Shown here: piece by piece, positions 54,229-64,000 of the stretch | How the letters are laid out: every line of letters begins with the position of its first letter | Numbering within the stretch: the stretch's first letter is position 1 | From: Prillingera fragicola | Taxonomy: Eukaryota > Basidiomycota > Tremellomycetes > Trichosporonales > Trichosporonaceae | Length of the DNA: 64,000 nt | Assembly: GCA_002335605.1 (NCBI GenBank) | Contig: BEDY01000012.1 | Span: forward strand, 372,001 to 436,000 | Direction: 5' to 3' | Translations under genes and position numbers: made by a program | The notes under the pieces: model-generated | The model's database searches: none | Seen by the model: the letters and a program-made list of their open reading frames with translations, nothing else | What the model was told of the DNA's origin: nothing

Positions 54229-55707
54229 ATGACACTAGCCAATCACCGCAACACATTCCGCCTGACAGACCGAGACAACCTCCCAGCCATGGCCGGTCTC
54301 CCACCCACCTACGTGGCGAAGCCGCCGACATCGGGCTGGCCGACCTGGCATACCTGGGTGCCGACCATCGGTGGGCCGCTGCACGATCCAACGCGTTCAC
54401 ACAATCTCAAGAAGATGGAAGCCAAGCCGAAGCCTGAGTCTCGTTACACTGGACCGGGATACCTTGTCGACGCGATCGATCATGACGCCAACGGCGTCCA
54501 CCGTGAGCCCCGTCCACTTCCTTCCTCCAGCCCAGCGAAACCCAGCCTCATGCCACGGTCTGTCTTTGAATACAGACAGCGGTCGCTTAGGCTAACTCGT
54601 TCAGCACCGTGCAGTATTCCACCACTCTCCCGTCCCTCCGTCGACGCCTAGCCCACGTCCGCCGCGCGATCGGTGAGGCAGAGGCGAGCGTCCTCGACTA
54701 CGCACATGGGTAGGCCACCCAGCGCGTCAACAAGCTGACAGGACAGGAAAGCAAGGAAAGTTCGGAAGGCGCGCGGCAAGAAACGCCGTCGCCTCCGGGA
54801 TTTGCGCAAGGAGTGGGAGGAGGTGAAGGCCGTTGCAGCCGGTGTTGGCTGGAGTGTCGAGGAGCTTGAGAAGGAGAATGCTCCGCGGAAGTGAGTGGTA
54901 GGAGTGAGATAGGTTGCTCATGACAGTTGGTGCGCAAAGTATGAAGCAGCTCCGCGAGGCCCCGTCGACAACCACGGAGTTGATGAGTCCAGCGAAGGGA
55001 TAATGGATGACGATGACCAGTGAGTTTTGTCTTATGCTGCAGCTAATGCCAGCGCCGCGTGGGCAGCAGAACACGCTAGAGCCAAAGCCCAATGGGACGC
55101 CATGACGCCAGCCCAGCAGCAGGCGGCCGAGGAGGAGTGGGAAGAGATGGAGCGTATGCGTGCCGAGGAGGAATGGGCTTCCATGACGCCTGAAGAGCGA
55201 GGGAGGTGTGAGAGGGAGTGGCAGGAGGAGCAACAAGAGGAGGCTGGGGGAGTTGGCGAGTGGGACGAGTTGTCCGAGGAGGGCAGAATTGCTGCCCAGG
55301 AGGAATGGGAGAGGAGGAGGATGGAGGTTGATGGAGACGGCAATCAGGATGGCAGCTCCGTGAGTCACACTTATTGGGATTATGCTGATACCCAGCCCAT
55401 GTGATAGCCTTACCGCCAAGATGTGCAAGCCTGGAAACGCAGTGATGAGGAGGGAGTGTTCGATTTCTACGTGTCACCTGTCGTCGTGACGGTCATCGCC
55501 GTGTGCACTACACACCGTCACAGCACGTACATGTATTCATGTCATCAATCACACACAAGGAAGAAGCCAATGTCTCAGCCTCGGACACATGGGTCTCTTT
55601 GCCCAAGCACTCGGCGGCAGAAGGCTACTATCTCCTTCCCTCCCTCACATGTTCTCTGCCTTGCGGAGAGAGAGAGTATGTTCCTGTTTTACAGAGAGAG
55701 GGAGTAA
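54229..55707 (+). CDS. Unidentified Arg/Glu-rich coiled protein
   Basis: Six exons (54229-54557, 54605-54709, 54747-54890, 54927-55019, 55053-55359, 55408-55707) give up to 425 residues, all phases consistent. The N-terminal third is Pro/Ser-rich with GWPTWHTWVPTIGGPLHDP. Then come a basic helix (KARKVRKARGKKRRRLRDL) and a long acidic coiled stretch with repeated AQWDAMTPAQQ and ASMTPEERGRCEREW units. The last exon after FDFYV has poor coding character, so the true 3' end may be earlier. No family recognised; the pattern suggests a nuclear or RNA-associated protein, but that is only inference. Confidence 0.55.
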
Positions 55708-55993
55708 TCCGCCTATCCCGAACACATTATTGCGTCTGTCACTTTCGACTGTGCCATAAGAAGCTAGAACTGACATCTGTGTTGCCCAACTGAGTAATGT
55801 GACTTCTCGACCTCGAGGTTTGTGTATGTCCTGCTGTGCCATCAGTCTTCACCCTCGCACCCACAATTGTGCGTGTTCTGTTTGACTAGCCTCCCCTTTT
55901 CTCAACGAGATCTGATTTTCTGAAACTGGATTTCCAACGTGCACTCCGCACCCACACTCCCACGCCCATTGTCCACCGTGTGCTGCTGCCTCG

Positions 55994-56590
55994 ATGTCGT
56001 TCCCAGCCCCCACCTGGCCAGCACTCGCATCTCCCGGACTCCCACACTCAATCTCCCAGACCTGCGCAGTGTGTGAGTATGTTTTATGCACCGCGACAGA
56101 AGACGAGATCCAGCTGGCAGTCACACAAGTCGCAGCCGCCATGTATCAGGAGCAGGGTCACAGCCAGTGGTCGCCCCCGCAACATGTTTCGAACCTTTCT
56201 GCCACGCCTCAACACTTTCAGCCCCTGCCTCCTCGGCCCGCACCTCGAAGCATCGTTCCGCCTCTGTTGCCGAGGCAGAGTATACCCTCCCCAACACACT
56301 CCACACCCGCAGCCAACCCCGAACCACCTTCGGCCCACCCCCCCGTCTGTCCTTCGGGAGCGCTCATCGTCCTAAAGGTCAAGCCAACAGGGACGCGTGG
56401 AGAACGCCAGGCCTTCGCAATGGAAGCGGCCTACCGCGCTATTTGTGCTGTCATGGATGCCGCTGAGGCTGGGCTGTCCGGTGAACAGGGGACGGGTATG
56501 ATTGAGGTAGTACCTGGAGAGAGTTGGTATATTCTCCGGGCTGCTCATGCGGTGGAAAGCCATGTTGGGGCTGCTGCTTCAGGAGCTTAG
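55994..56590 (+). CDS. Unidentified Pro-rich protein
   Basis: Intronless frame of 198 residues starting MSFPAPTWPALASPG. The middle is Pro/Ser/Gln-rich; both ends look folded: ATEDEIQLAVTQVAAAMYQEQG and GALIVLKVKPTGTRGERQAFAMEAAYRAICAVMD then GMIEVVPGESWYILRAAH. No signal peptide or membrane helix. Family unknown. Strong third-position GC in the C-terminal half supports coding. Confidence 0.5.
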   Translation: MSFPAPTWPALASPGLPHSISQTCAVCEYVLCTATEDEIQLAVTQVAAAMYQEQGHSQWSPPQHVSNLSATPQHFQPLPPRPAPRSIVPPLLPRQSIPSPTHSTPAANPEPPSAHPPVCPSGALIVLKVKPTGTRGERQAFAMEAAYRAICAVMDAAEAGLSGEQGTGMIEVVPGESWYILRAAHAVESHVGAAASGA

Positions 56591-57052
56591 GCGTTGGGTG
56601 GTCCTCGGGCATAGTGATGAAGCCCCTTTGATGCCTGTCCTTATTTGTCGTATGCCAGAGTTCTTGTAACTTGGAATGAAAGTCAGATGTCGAGCCCATA
56701 ACACACACACAGGCAACGCCACACAAGTCTTCATGCTCGACTTCCAATGATCAGTCACCCATTCACTCACCATACGCTCGACACCGGTTTATCATTTGGT
56801 ATCAAGGCAGCTATTATTCTTCCCTAAGGCCTAGGATGCATCGGTCTATGGCACCGTGCAGGTGTTTGTCAGCATACATCCATACCAATGTGGTTGACCG
56901 GAACGCCGACCAGTCGTCATGCTCGTGCTCACTATGAACCTCTGCCCAGTACACCGGCCCGTGCCGTCAACCTTAGATTCATTGCATCGTTCTCCACAGA
57001 CGTCTTGAGAGTGGTTCTCCGCCGGTCCCACCAGCAAACGAACGGCCTGGCC
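56591..57052. other. Intergenic, no gene seen
   Basis: Between two genes whose 3' ends face each other. Only short frames. Confidence 0.3.
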
Positions 57053-57593
57053 TTATCTTGGAGAAGCCGGGGCCTTGGTGTCACATGTGGTGGAGGTTGC
57101 AGGACACTGCCCTTCCCCACTAGGAGCCGCCACCTGGAACGACGTTGGCGCGAGTGCGGTATCGTCGACTCTCAAACCACCGTAGAACCGCGCCATAAAC
57201 CAGCCTACGACACCGAGACCGGGGGGAGGGTCAAGATCTTGCGGCTCGGCTGTGAATGTAGCGGCGTATGTGGGCTTTGATGGGACAATGGGATAGCCGA
57301 GCAACCACGCGATGATATCCTTCCAGCGGTCTGGGATGTGTGTCTCGGGAGGGATGATGACGTCCTGAGAGCCAAAGTGCCAGATTGTTGGGTTATGATG
57401 TGCTTCACAGCACGCGCTGTCGAGATTATTTTCCCTAGACAATGTTGTTCTCCCTTGCATGCCGAGTACTGAATGTCGTGAAGTAGAAGACAGCGGAATA
57501 GAGTTGTGGCGAGAAGTGCACGAGGAGATTTGGGGGAACTCACAAGTTGTCAACGAGTAGATGCTTGGCCATTTCATTTGCAGTTCCCCTCAT
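57053..57593 (-). CDS. Possible small unidentified protein
   Basis: Two exons (57593-57544, 57416-57053) joined by a 127-base intron give 137 residues; the same stop is also reached by an unspliced frame from 57577. The segment WHFGSQDVIIPPETHIPDRWKD and the following LLGYPIVPSKPTYAATF have the look of real protein. No family recognised. The intron is long for this genome and the start is uncertain. Confidence 0.3.
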
Positions 57594-57851
57594 AACGTCA
57601 CTGCGTGCGTCATGCCGACGAGCTCGACTTCACATGGGGAGCTTCCAGACTCGGCACACACGGCACACATCTCAAAACATGACGAGCCATATCCACGAGT
57701 CATCAGAAAGCCCAGGGCTGCCCTACATAATTAAATCAGGATGGCAGGGCGCTACTTTGAAGCGATAATATGGTTAAAAGTTGTGAAAGGCCTTTCTAGC
57801 TTGTTGCAATGCGCTTGATGCTTGGCCGGTCACGTCCCAGTGTCGGATCTC

Positions 57852-58088
57852 ATGGCGTGTCACACGTGGCTTACAGCTACGAGCGCGGTCATTCTCGGGA
57901 CAGAGATGTCGCCGGGAATGTGCCGCGGCGTCCACGCTGCAGTCGCTGAAGTCAGAGCAGACCTTGAACGGCGGATTTCAATGAATCGACATGTTGCGCT
58001 CTACCCAGCACCCGTTTCTTCACATCCGGCCCCTCCGGCCCCTCCGAATGACGAAGCTACAGCTGAGACATGCTGTATTATCGCATAA
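57852..58088 (+). CDS. Small ORF ending in a CaaX box
   Basis: A 78-residue frame from ATG 57852, or 35 residues from the internal ATG at 57981, ending in CCIIA before the stop. CIIA fits a farnesylation box. The 35-residue form is close in size to basidiomycete lipopeptide pheromone precursors, but the sequence upstream has no pheromone hallmark that can be named with confidence and no receptor gene is in the window. It may be chance. Confidence 0.2.
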   Translation: MACHTWLTATSAVILGTEMSPGMCRGVHAAVAEVRADLERRISMNRHVALYPAPVSSHPAPPAPPNDEATAETCCIIA

Positions 58089-58583
58089 CGACAGTGGGTA
58101 AAGAAGAGAGAAGAGGGTTATGGGATTCCGACACGACAGACGATGGTCTGGTCAAAGGTACAAGCTACGTCGTTCGGTGGTGGACACCCAGAGCCGCCGT
58201 GTGTCCAGACATGTTTGTCCCAGTGACCTTGGGCAGTGAGAATACATTACAGTCCGGGCGAGGAGTAGATGAGCAAGCCGTGTGAATGGGTGTATGTGCG
58301 TGGTTGTCGGTTGGAGGTGGGTTGCGGTTGGTGTGTCGAGGCACCAGGCTCCAGGCATCTGCATAGTAGTAGATCTAGTTCACTGGAGGCAATGAGCCTT
58401 CTGCAGATGCTGTTTGGTGATGTACATGCGAGATTGTGAGCAAAGTTGACAGTGTTAGCCGTGAGTTGGTGTACAGTGTTGCGGAGGGGCGCACACCTTC
58501 CACGTCCTCACTCTCTCGCCCAACGGCAACAACAACAACACCTGCTCTTGACACTCCACTACCTTTTGCTCTTAAAAAACACA
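58089..58583. other. Intergenic, promoter side of the next gene
   Basis: No gene seen. The last 80 bases before the ATG are rich in CAACAACAACA and CTCTTGAC, a typical leader. Confidence 0.3.
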
Positions 58584-59799
58584 ATGCCCGGCCACCCAAC
58601 CCACGTCCCACCACCACCCAACCCAATCCCTCCACTCACCCACCCGGCAGACCCGCGCCACCTCCTGTCCGCCGTCACTCTCGGTGGCATCGGCGCCCAA
58701 GGCCACGCCGGCCGCCATGTCTGCCTCCTCAGAGTAGCCGACTATCTCCAACAAGACCAGAGCTACAATGCGACACTCTGGAGCTTTCTCCCTCCAGTAC
58801 ACAGTCTCGAGGTCTGTGACAATCTGCACTACGAGGAGGAGGAGGAGGAGATGTATGTGCCGCCCATACCATGGTGTAGAGCTGACCAGACAGGAACGTC
58901 CCCTCTCTCGAAGCCTACGCCGCCGATCCGGCAGCATTCAACCTGGAGAAGCTTGTCAGTCGGCACGAGCGCAACATTCCTCTCGGGGAGCTGCACAATC
59001 TCTACCTTATGAGCCAGGCAATCGAGGAGACAAGCGACGTCAAGGTCGACGACATTGAGCAAGTGCTCAACGCGCGCAAGCGTCAGTTGATCGTGCCCGA
59101 GATGACCATCCTGATGGAACTCCTCACCACTCTAAAGGAGAAGGGCAACTCGTGAGGTTTTGACACCGTGCGTTACACGCTGACTATTCAGTCATTACGC
59201 TAAAGGCGACACGCTGCAAGCCCTAAAGACATACCACAAGGCCCTCCTGTCCATCTACCCGTGGGTAAACTCGAGCAACCTCTTCAAACCCAACGAGATC
59301 GAAGCCTTTAGTCTCATGAAACTGTCTGTTTCTCTCCCGAGTATGAGCTGACGGGACAGCCACGGCGCGCTGTGGTGCAACATTATCGTGGTCGCGCGCA
59401 AACACGCCAAGCAAGCCAACAAGCCGATCTTCGCCATCCACGCTCTGGAAATCGTCTCGACCCTGATAAAGACACGCTATGTCACCCGTCACACGCTGCT
59501 CAAAGCCTGCACCCGTGCGTCCGCTCTGTTTGCCGCTCCTGACTCCAGACGGGGCGGCCATCCACCGCGAAGCGCTGAAAAACAGCCTAGAGCTGTCCAA
59601 GGCCCCGCACTCACCGGCGTGCACGCTGGGAGATATACGCGTCGAGTCGGCCAAGATTGCGTGGCAGTTTGACCTGCTCGCGCGGTGTGTCAAGACTAGT
59701 GGTGACATGGAGGGGTGGGCTCATGAGGAGTGTCTCACTGAGCATTCGGGGTGCGGGTGTGGGAGTGCCGCGGTGGCTGAGATTCTGGCTGGGGAGTGA
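58584..59799 (+). CDS. Unidentified TPR-like helical protein
   Basis: Five exons (58584-58815, 58890-59151, 59192-59323, 59360-59514, 59549-59799) give 343 residues. A Pro-rich start (MPGHPTHVPPPPNP) is followed by helices: NLEKLVSRHERNIPLGELHNLY, EMTILMELLTTLKEKGNSHYAKGDTLQALKTYHKALLSI (a convincing tetratricopeptide-like hairpin with the GNxxYxxG pattern), ALWCNIIVVARKHAKQANKP and REALKNSLELSKAPHSP. It probably acts as an adaptor. Exon 1-2 splicing (GTGACA donor) was chosen because it keeps the strongly coding frame of exon 2; a GAG repeat falls within that intron. The specific family is unknown. Confidence 0.6.
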
Positions 59800-62076
59800 C
59801 GGGAGCTGGGGAAATGGTGAGAGTGGCTCTCTAGTGTGATGACGCGCTGCGCATGCAGCATTGTTGAGTGCTCAGTTGATGGTGCTGTGAGGGTAGGTCG
59901 CGAGGTGGTGGGGCCGCATCCTTCCTGGATGGGGTTATGGTGGTGGAGAGGCTGATGGGCAGAAATTGATGGGTCAACCGGGGTTACTGGCGGCTTGGTC
60001 TGGTAGAGTGCAGCGCGGCAGTGAGTTTGATGGCCGGTTCATGCTGGCTGTGGACTGGCTGTGCCAGCATGAACGTGCACGGGTTTGTCTTCTTGCTTAC
60101 TTTGCGACTCGTGACAGGAGGTTGAGACGGGCTTGTGCTGAACACACCAACACGGCGAGGTGTTTGTTGAAGCTGTCGTGGAGACGCGAGTTGAGAGTGC
60201 CTACCCGTGGGCCAAACCGCGGCCGGGTTTCGTAACATCGTGAGTGACACGAACCGCTGACCTCACCGCGCGTAGCTTCCTGCCGAGAGCCAACACCCAA
60301 CACAACACGTTGGACACAACACGCAACACACAACACAGGACCCCAACACGCACCCAGCAAGCCTCCGCCCCCTGTTGCCGACTGCCACGAGCCTATCTGC
60401 CGTTGTCATGTACACAACGCAGCACACTCCCGTAAGTGTCCTTCCAAAGCATGGCCCACACGGCCAATCAGTGCTCTGCCGGACCCGGAACGGTGGAGCG
60501 CGTTCACCTCGGGACCTGTGGGTGACCCAGAAACACTTTGGAGGTAGCAACAGCCTGTCCGACGTACTGGTCGCGAAGCTTGTCGCCTCCATGGTCGTTC
60601 GGGTCCCCTTGTTTCAAGTAAATGTCGGCTCTGCCCAGCTTTCTGTTTCGTGCTTCTCGACGACCACCATGCCCTTGTGTTCTCTTTCTATGGCGACAAT
60701 GTCCAGATGTAGAAGTGTGCAGATGTGCAGAGGGTTGGACGCGACGAAACAGGAGGCAAGACGCGTTTCAGGTCAAACTTTGGGTCACCTAATGTGCCTG
60801 GGCATCACCTCAGCCAAGTCTGGTCACTTTGTCTCCCAACTGGCAACCCATGCACGATAAACAGGCCTGCAGCAAGACACCCAAGCTGTAAGCCGTGGCT
60901 CTCACCAGGTGCACCGGTTGCAACCCCAACAATGGCACGCCTGAATCAGTCCGGATGAAGGTGAGCCTCCTCCTGCAGTTTCCACCCAAACGCGAATTAC
61001 GACATCTCCAAACTCTATTCCATTCCATCCATCCTCGGACATGCAGGCTCCTTCCCTCCCACAGAGCGCATCCCATGTCTTCTTTGGTCATGGACGTGTC
61101 GGTCAGGGAGGGTGACGACTCCTTGCGTTCCAGTAATCACAGATGGTGGAGGGTCACGGCATCGGTACCCTGCCGGCCGTGACTACTCGCCGAGGGACAC
61201 GTGTACTGTATGCTGCAGATCAACGTGCTACGTGCCAGGGAAGCTCAGCAGTTTCGCGCTTCTCTACTTGGCACAATCAACAACAGCATGGCTGAAGAGT
61301 GCCTGCTGGGTGGGTACAAGGGGGCACAGGGTATTGTTCTTGATGTTCCAGTCGATCACACAACACGTGCCTGTCTACATGCCGACACCCAGCAACGCAC
61401 CACCCCCTTGCTAATTACACGCTGGACGCGCACAGCGACTACCTACTAGTGTTGTTCTTCGTCTCGAAGCTGATACAGATTGGTCCCATGCTGTCATTAA
61501 CGTGACAGGTGTGTACGAGAAGCGTCCGGAGCTATGCCGCCACGGTTGGACGTGCATGATCACCCCTCTCCACATTTCATCACGGCGCCTGGTTCATCAC
61601 CCCCGTTCCATCAGGATACGATATCAGGTTCGACAAAGGGGGTGCCGCTCACATGGCACGATTAGACTCTCTGACACACCCGACAAGATCTTTACATCAT
61701 GATACGACCCTTCGCGAGCTAGTAAGTCCAGACCGTTTCCCCCTCTGTCCAGCACACGTCCACAGTCCTGACCCACAGTTTCCACTCGTCTCCTCACCAC
61801 CGCCTCACCAACCTCTATCAGGACTAGATGTATGCAGTCTGCAGGAACGCGCCCCCTAGGCCGGTTCCGACGATCCAACACGGAGGAGAGTTCCTCGACC
61901 CCGATTATCGACACGTAACCAAGCCTGCCGGCACAGGCACCGTCTCCACCTTCTGCTACGCGAGTTGCTTGTCTTGTCAACGCGTGAAACGCTACAAAAG
62001 GCGAAGCATGAGCTTTGCTTTTCTCCATCAGCAATAACTTCCACACTCGTTTGTTCTCATAGCAACTCGCAGCGCG
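59800..62076. other. Intergenic, 2.3 kb, promoter side of the DUF1996 gene
   Basis: Short frames on both strands (for example 60375-60860, +) lack coding bias. CAACAC-rich repeats occur near 60295-60350. No RNA gene or mobile element was recognised. Confidence 0.3.
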
Positions 62077-64000
62077 ATGTTGCTCTCCGTCTCTCTTCTG
62101 GTGTCCGCCCTCCTCGCCCCGGTGGCCGAGGCGGGCCGGTTTCGCCAGAGCGCCCCCGTCCTCGTGTACTCTCGCATTGATCCTCTGGTGAATCCAGGTG
62201 CACTCGCGGGACACGTCCATGAGGTTCGTGGGGCTAGTCGTTTCCGAGGTGAGTGCTCCTTCTGCTCCCTGCTCCCCCTCCTCTCCTCTTCCTCTCCTCT
62301 CTGCTCCCCCTCCTCTCGCCTCTCTCTCCTCGCTGTAGGGCATGGTACCCGTTATGGAATTCCTCCTGAGGCAGCACAATGAGTTGAGCTCGCGACAGGA
62401 TGATTTCCTGCTCAACGTTACACACGAGCACAAACAATTGCTCACACCCGCAGACGTCCTCGACACACCGGAAAACATGCAAGGCTCGTACTGTACGACA
62501 CTCATGGCCGATGCCGACAAGTCCAATTACTGGGCCCCGGCACTGTATTACATCAACCCAAACCAGACCTATTCGATTATTCCTGGTGGCCCCCTCATCT
62601 ACTACACCATGCTGCCGGGCCGCGAGACGTTTCCGTTCCCTCCGGGTCTGCGCATGCTTACGGGCCTGCCCAACGAGCGCGACACCGGTAGCCACAAGAT
62701 GCAAGGCATTGGTTGGAACGTCGACCCGCATACGCAATTTCAACCTGCCAAGGGATACAATGACAGGTTTATGCCCAACGGCTCCATGTTGACGAGGACT
62801 CCAAACCAAGTGTCCTCGCACTCGTTCTTCCCCAGCTGCGGGTGGGCTAATCAGAGTCTCGACTCGTGGGACCACTTCAGCCACATGTCCCACCCAGTCA
62901 ATGACAAAGGGACCGAGTGGTACATTTACGGCAAGTGCCCCGAGTCACACCCCATCCAGTATCCTCAGGTCAGTCGAGCCTTTCATTCTCTGGCCATAGA
63001 CTGACTGGCAGATCCACCTCGAGACCTTTTACAAGCTGTCCGACTGGCAACGCGAAAACTGGCGCAAAGACGAAGCCAACCTGATCCTATCCAACGGTGA
63101 CACTACCGGTGCGACCTTCCACGCCGACTTTGTCAATGGTTGGGACCAGGATCTTCTCGCGGCCGCCATCAAGGATTCCCGGTGCACAAATGAAGACCCA
63201 GATGACTGCCCCGTCCTGTTCCCTGGCGAGACCAAAAAGACAGACGACCTGAGGCCGACTTGTCGTTATGAGGTATGTGCATGGCTTGGTTATGGAGTAG
63301 AGTAGTGCTGACGCGAGGCCAGGGTGACCTCGTCGACGAGGATGTTGGACTCTGGACCCCTATTGACAAGCTTCCTGGTCAGTCTACCTAGCTTCGCTGG
63401 TCGCCAGCACTGACACTCCCCAGGCTGCAACCCGCGCTGGAACTGGGACGACGGACCTACCAAGCCCACTTGCAACGACAACCCCGTGCCGGACCCGGGC
63501 TACACGCCGCCCAACCTCCAGCTCACTATCTCGGGAGCGACGGTGCCATACGTCATGCCCGATGCTGAGGGCGACTTGGACAAAGACCCCCAGATCCTAG
63601 GCGGCTACAACACGACGCACGATGGACCCATGTTTGTCAAGTGGGCGCGCAACGTTGCTGATGACGGCAATCGCGCCAACATCGCCTATGTCCGTAGCGG
63701 TACCCAGGAGCAGGCCAGGGCCAACAAGGTTCAGAGTGAGTGCCCCCGCTGAACATTGGTCAGGATGCTAACACCGCACCCGCAGACGCCGACAACGCCC
63801 ACCCAACTGTTGAGGCTCTCAAGGGTGTTCCCGGCTTCACCGACATGCTTCCCTCGACCACATTTGACATGGGCCGCATCAAGCCCGAGGCAACCGTTGC
63901 ACTCCGCAAGTTTTGGAACAAGCAGTGCGTCAACGAGGACCGCAAGGGATGGGGCGACTTTTGCGGTGGCGCCAGCGAACCCGCGCCAGGTGAGGCGGCA
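62077..64000 (+). CDS. Secreted DUF1996 protein (3' end outside window)
   Basis: Exons 62077-62248, 62454-62968, 63012-63272, 63323-63377, 63424-63735 and 63786 to at least 63989, where a GTGAGG donor suggests the next intron. Signal peptide MLLSVSLLVSALLAPVAEA, then the DUF1996 core: RIDPLVNPGALAGHVHEVRG, DVLDTPENMQGSYCTT, KSNYWAPALYYI, FPPGLRMLTG, FFPSCGWANQSLDSWDHFSHMSHP, CPESHPIQYPQIHLETFYKL, NGDTTGATFHADFVNGW and CNPRWNWDDGPTKPTC. A downstream Gly-X region (YTPPNLQLTISGATVPYV) may be a linker or second domain. Exon 2 is set by alignment to the DUF1996 protein at 35706, which makes intron 1 205 bases long. About 500 residues are visible. Confidence 0.88.

Noticed and set aside
57852..58088. 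Firm call of a mating pheromone gene
   Set aside because: Only the CaaX end and small size fit. There is no receptor gene, no recognised processing motif and no second pheromone copy in the window, so it is listed only as a weak candidate.
62342..63004. Gene start for the right-hand DUF1996 protein at the methionine at 62342
   Set aside because: It would drop the signal peptide and the conserved HVH block, which lie in frame upstream at 62077-62248 and join cleanly through the 205-base intron.
1..64000. Transposons, CRISPR arrays or prokaryotic operons
   Set aside because: No transposase, reverse transcriptase, terminal repeats or spaced direct repeats were seen, and the spliced gene structure is eukaryotic.

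Overview
This window reads as nuclear DNA of a basidiomycete yeast, most likely a tremellomycete of the Trichosporonales type (Trichosporon, Cutaneotrichosporon, Apiotrichum or Vanrija relatives). The evidence is GC-rich coding sequence, and genes cut by many very short introns (mostly 31-50 nt, GTGAGT-like donors, a CTGAC or CTAAC branch site lying almost on the acceptor). There is also an intron-containing nuclear tRNA, a Zn2Cys6 transcription factor, and several secreted or GPI-type wall proteins. The taxonomic call is inference; no rRNA or other marker lies in the window. Exon-intron models were built by hand from splice motifs, frame continuity and family alignments recalled from memory.

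Layout. 1-5.4 kb: the 3' end of an unidentified gene, an unidentified alanine-rich protein, and a DUF3605 protein interrupted by a large lysine/aspartate-rich insert. 5.8-11.5 kb: glutaryl-CoA dehydrogenase, a secreted repeat-built wall protein, and a mitochondrial-type D-lactate/D-2-hydroxyglutarate dehydrogenase. 11.9-15.6 kb: a class C beta-lactamase-fold hydrolase and a secreted agmatine/peptidylarginine deiminase-family enzyme. 15.9-24.2 kb: a tight group of sugar transporter, GRE2-like reductase, Zn2Cys6 regulator and L-fuconate dehydratase-like enzyme; two of its promoters share a GGGCCGRTCGSC motif, which suggests a small regulated sugar or sugar-acid catabolic cluster. 27-31.8 kb: a Ser-Gly repeat wall protein, an aspartic-protease homologue that has lost its catalytic motifs, and a membrane-anchored short-chain dehydrogenase.

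32-37 kb: a two-helix membrane protein, an unidentified protein, a tRNA-Lys(UUU) gene with an intron, and a DUF1996 secreted protein. 40-43.5 kb: two convergent paralogous MFS permeases of the allantoate/nicotinate (Dal5/Tna1) type. 47-50.2 kb: a large LtrA-family membrane protein. 54-60 kb: four lineage-specific proteins, one with weak support, plus a small CaaX-ending ORF. The right edge holds the first six exons of a second DUF1996 gene. Long stretches without a convincing gene lie at 24.4-27.1, 37.3-40.0, 43.5-47.0, 50.2-54.2 and 59.8-62.0 kb.

Functionally the window is mostly catabolic and cell-surface: import and breakdown of sugars or sugar acids and nitrogenous acids, lysine/tryptophan degradation through glutaryl-CoA, oxidation of D-2-hydroxyacids, and several exported proteins rich in low-complexity repeats.
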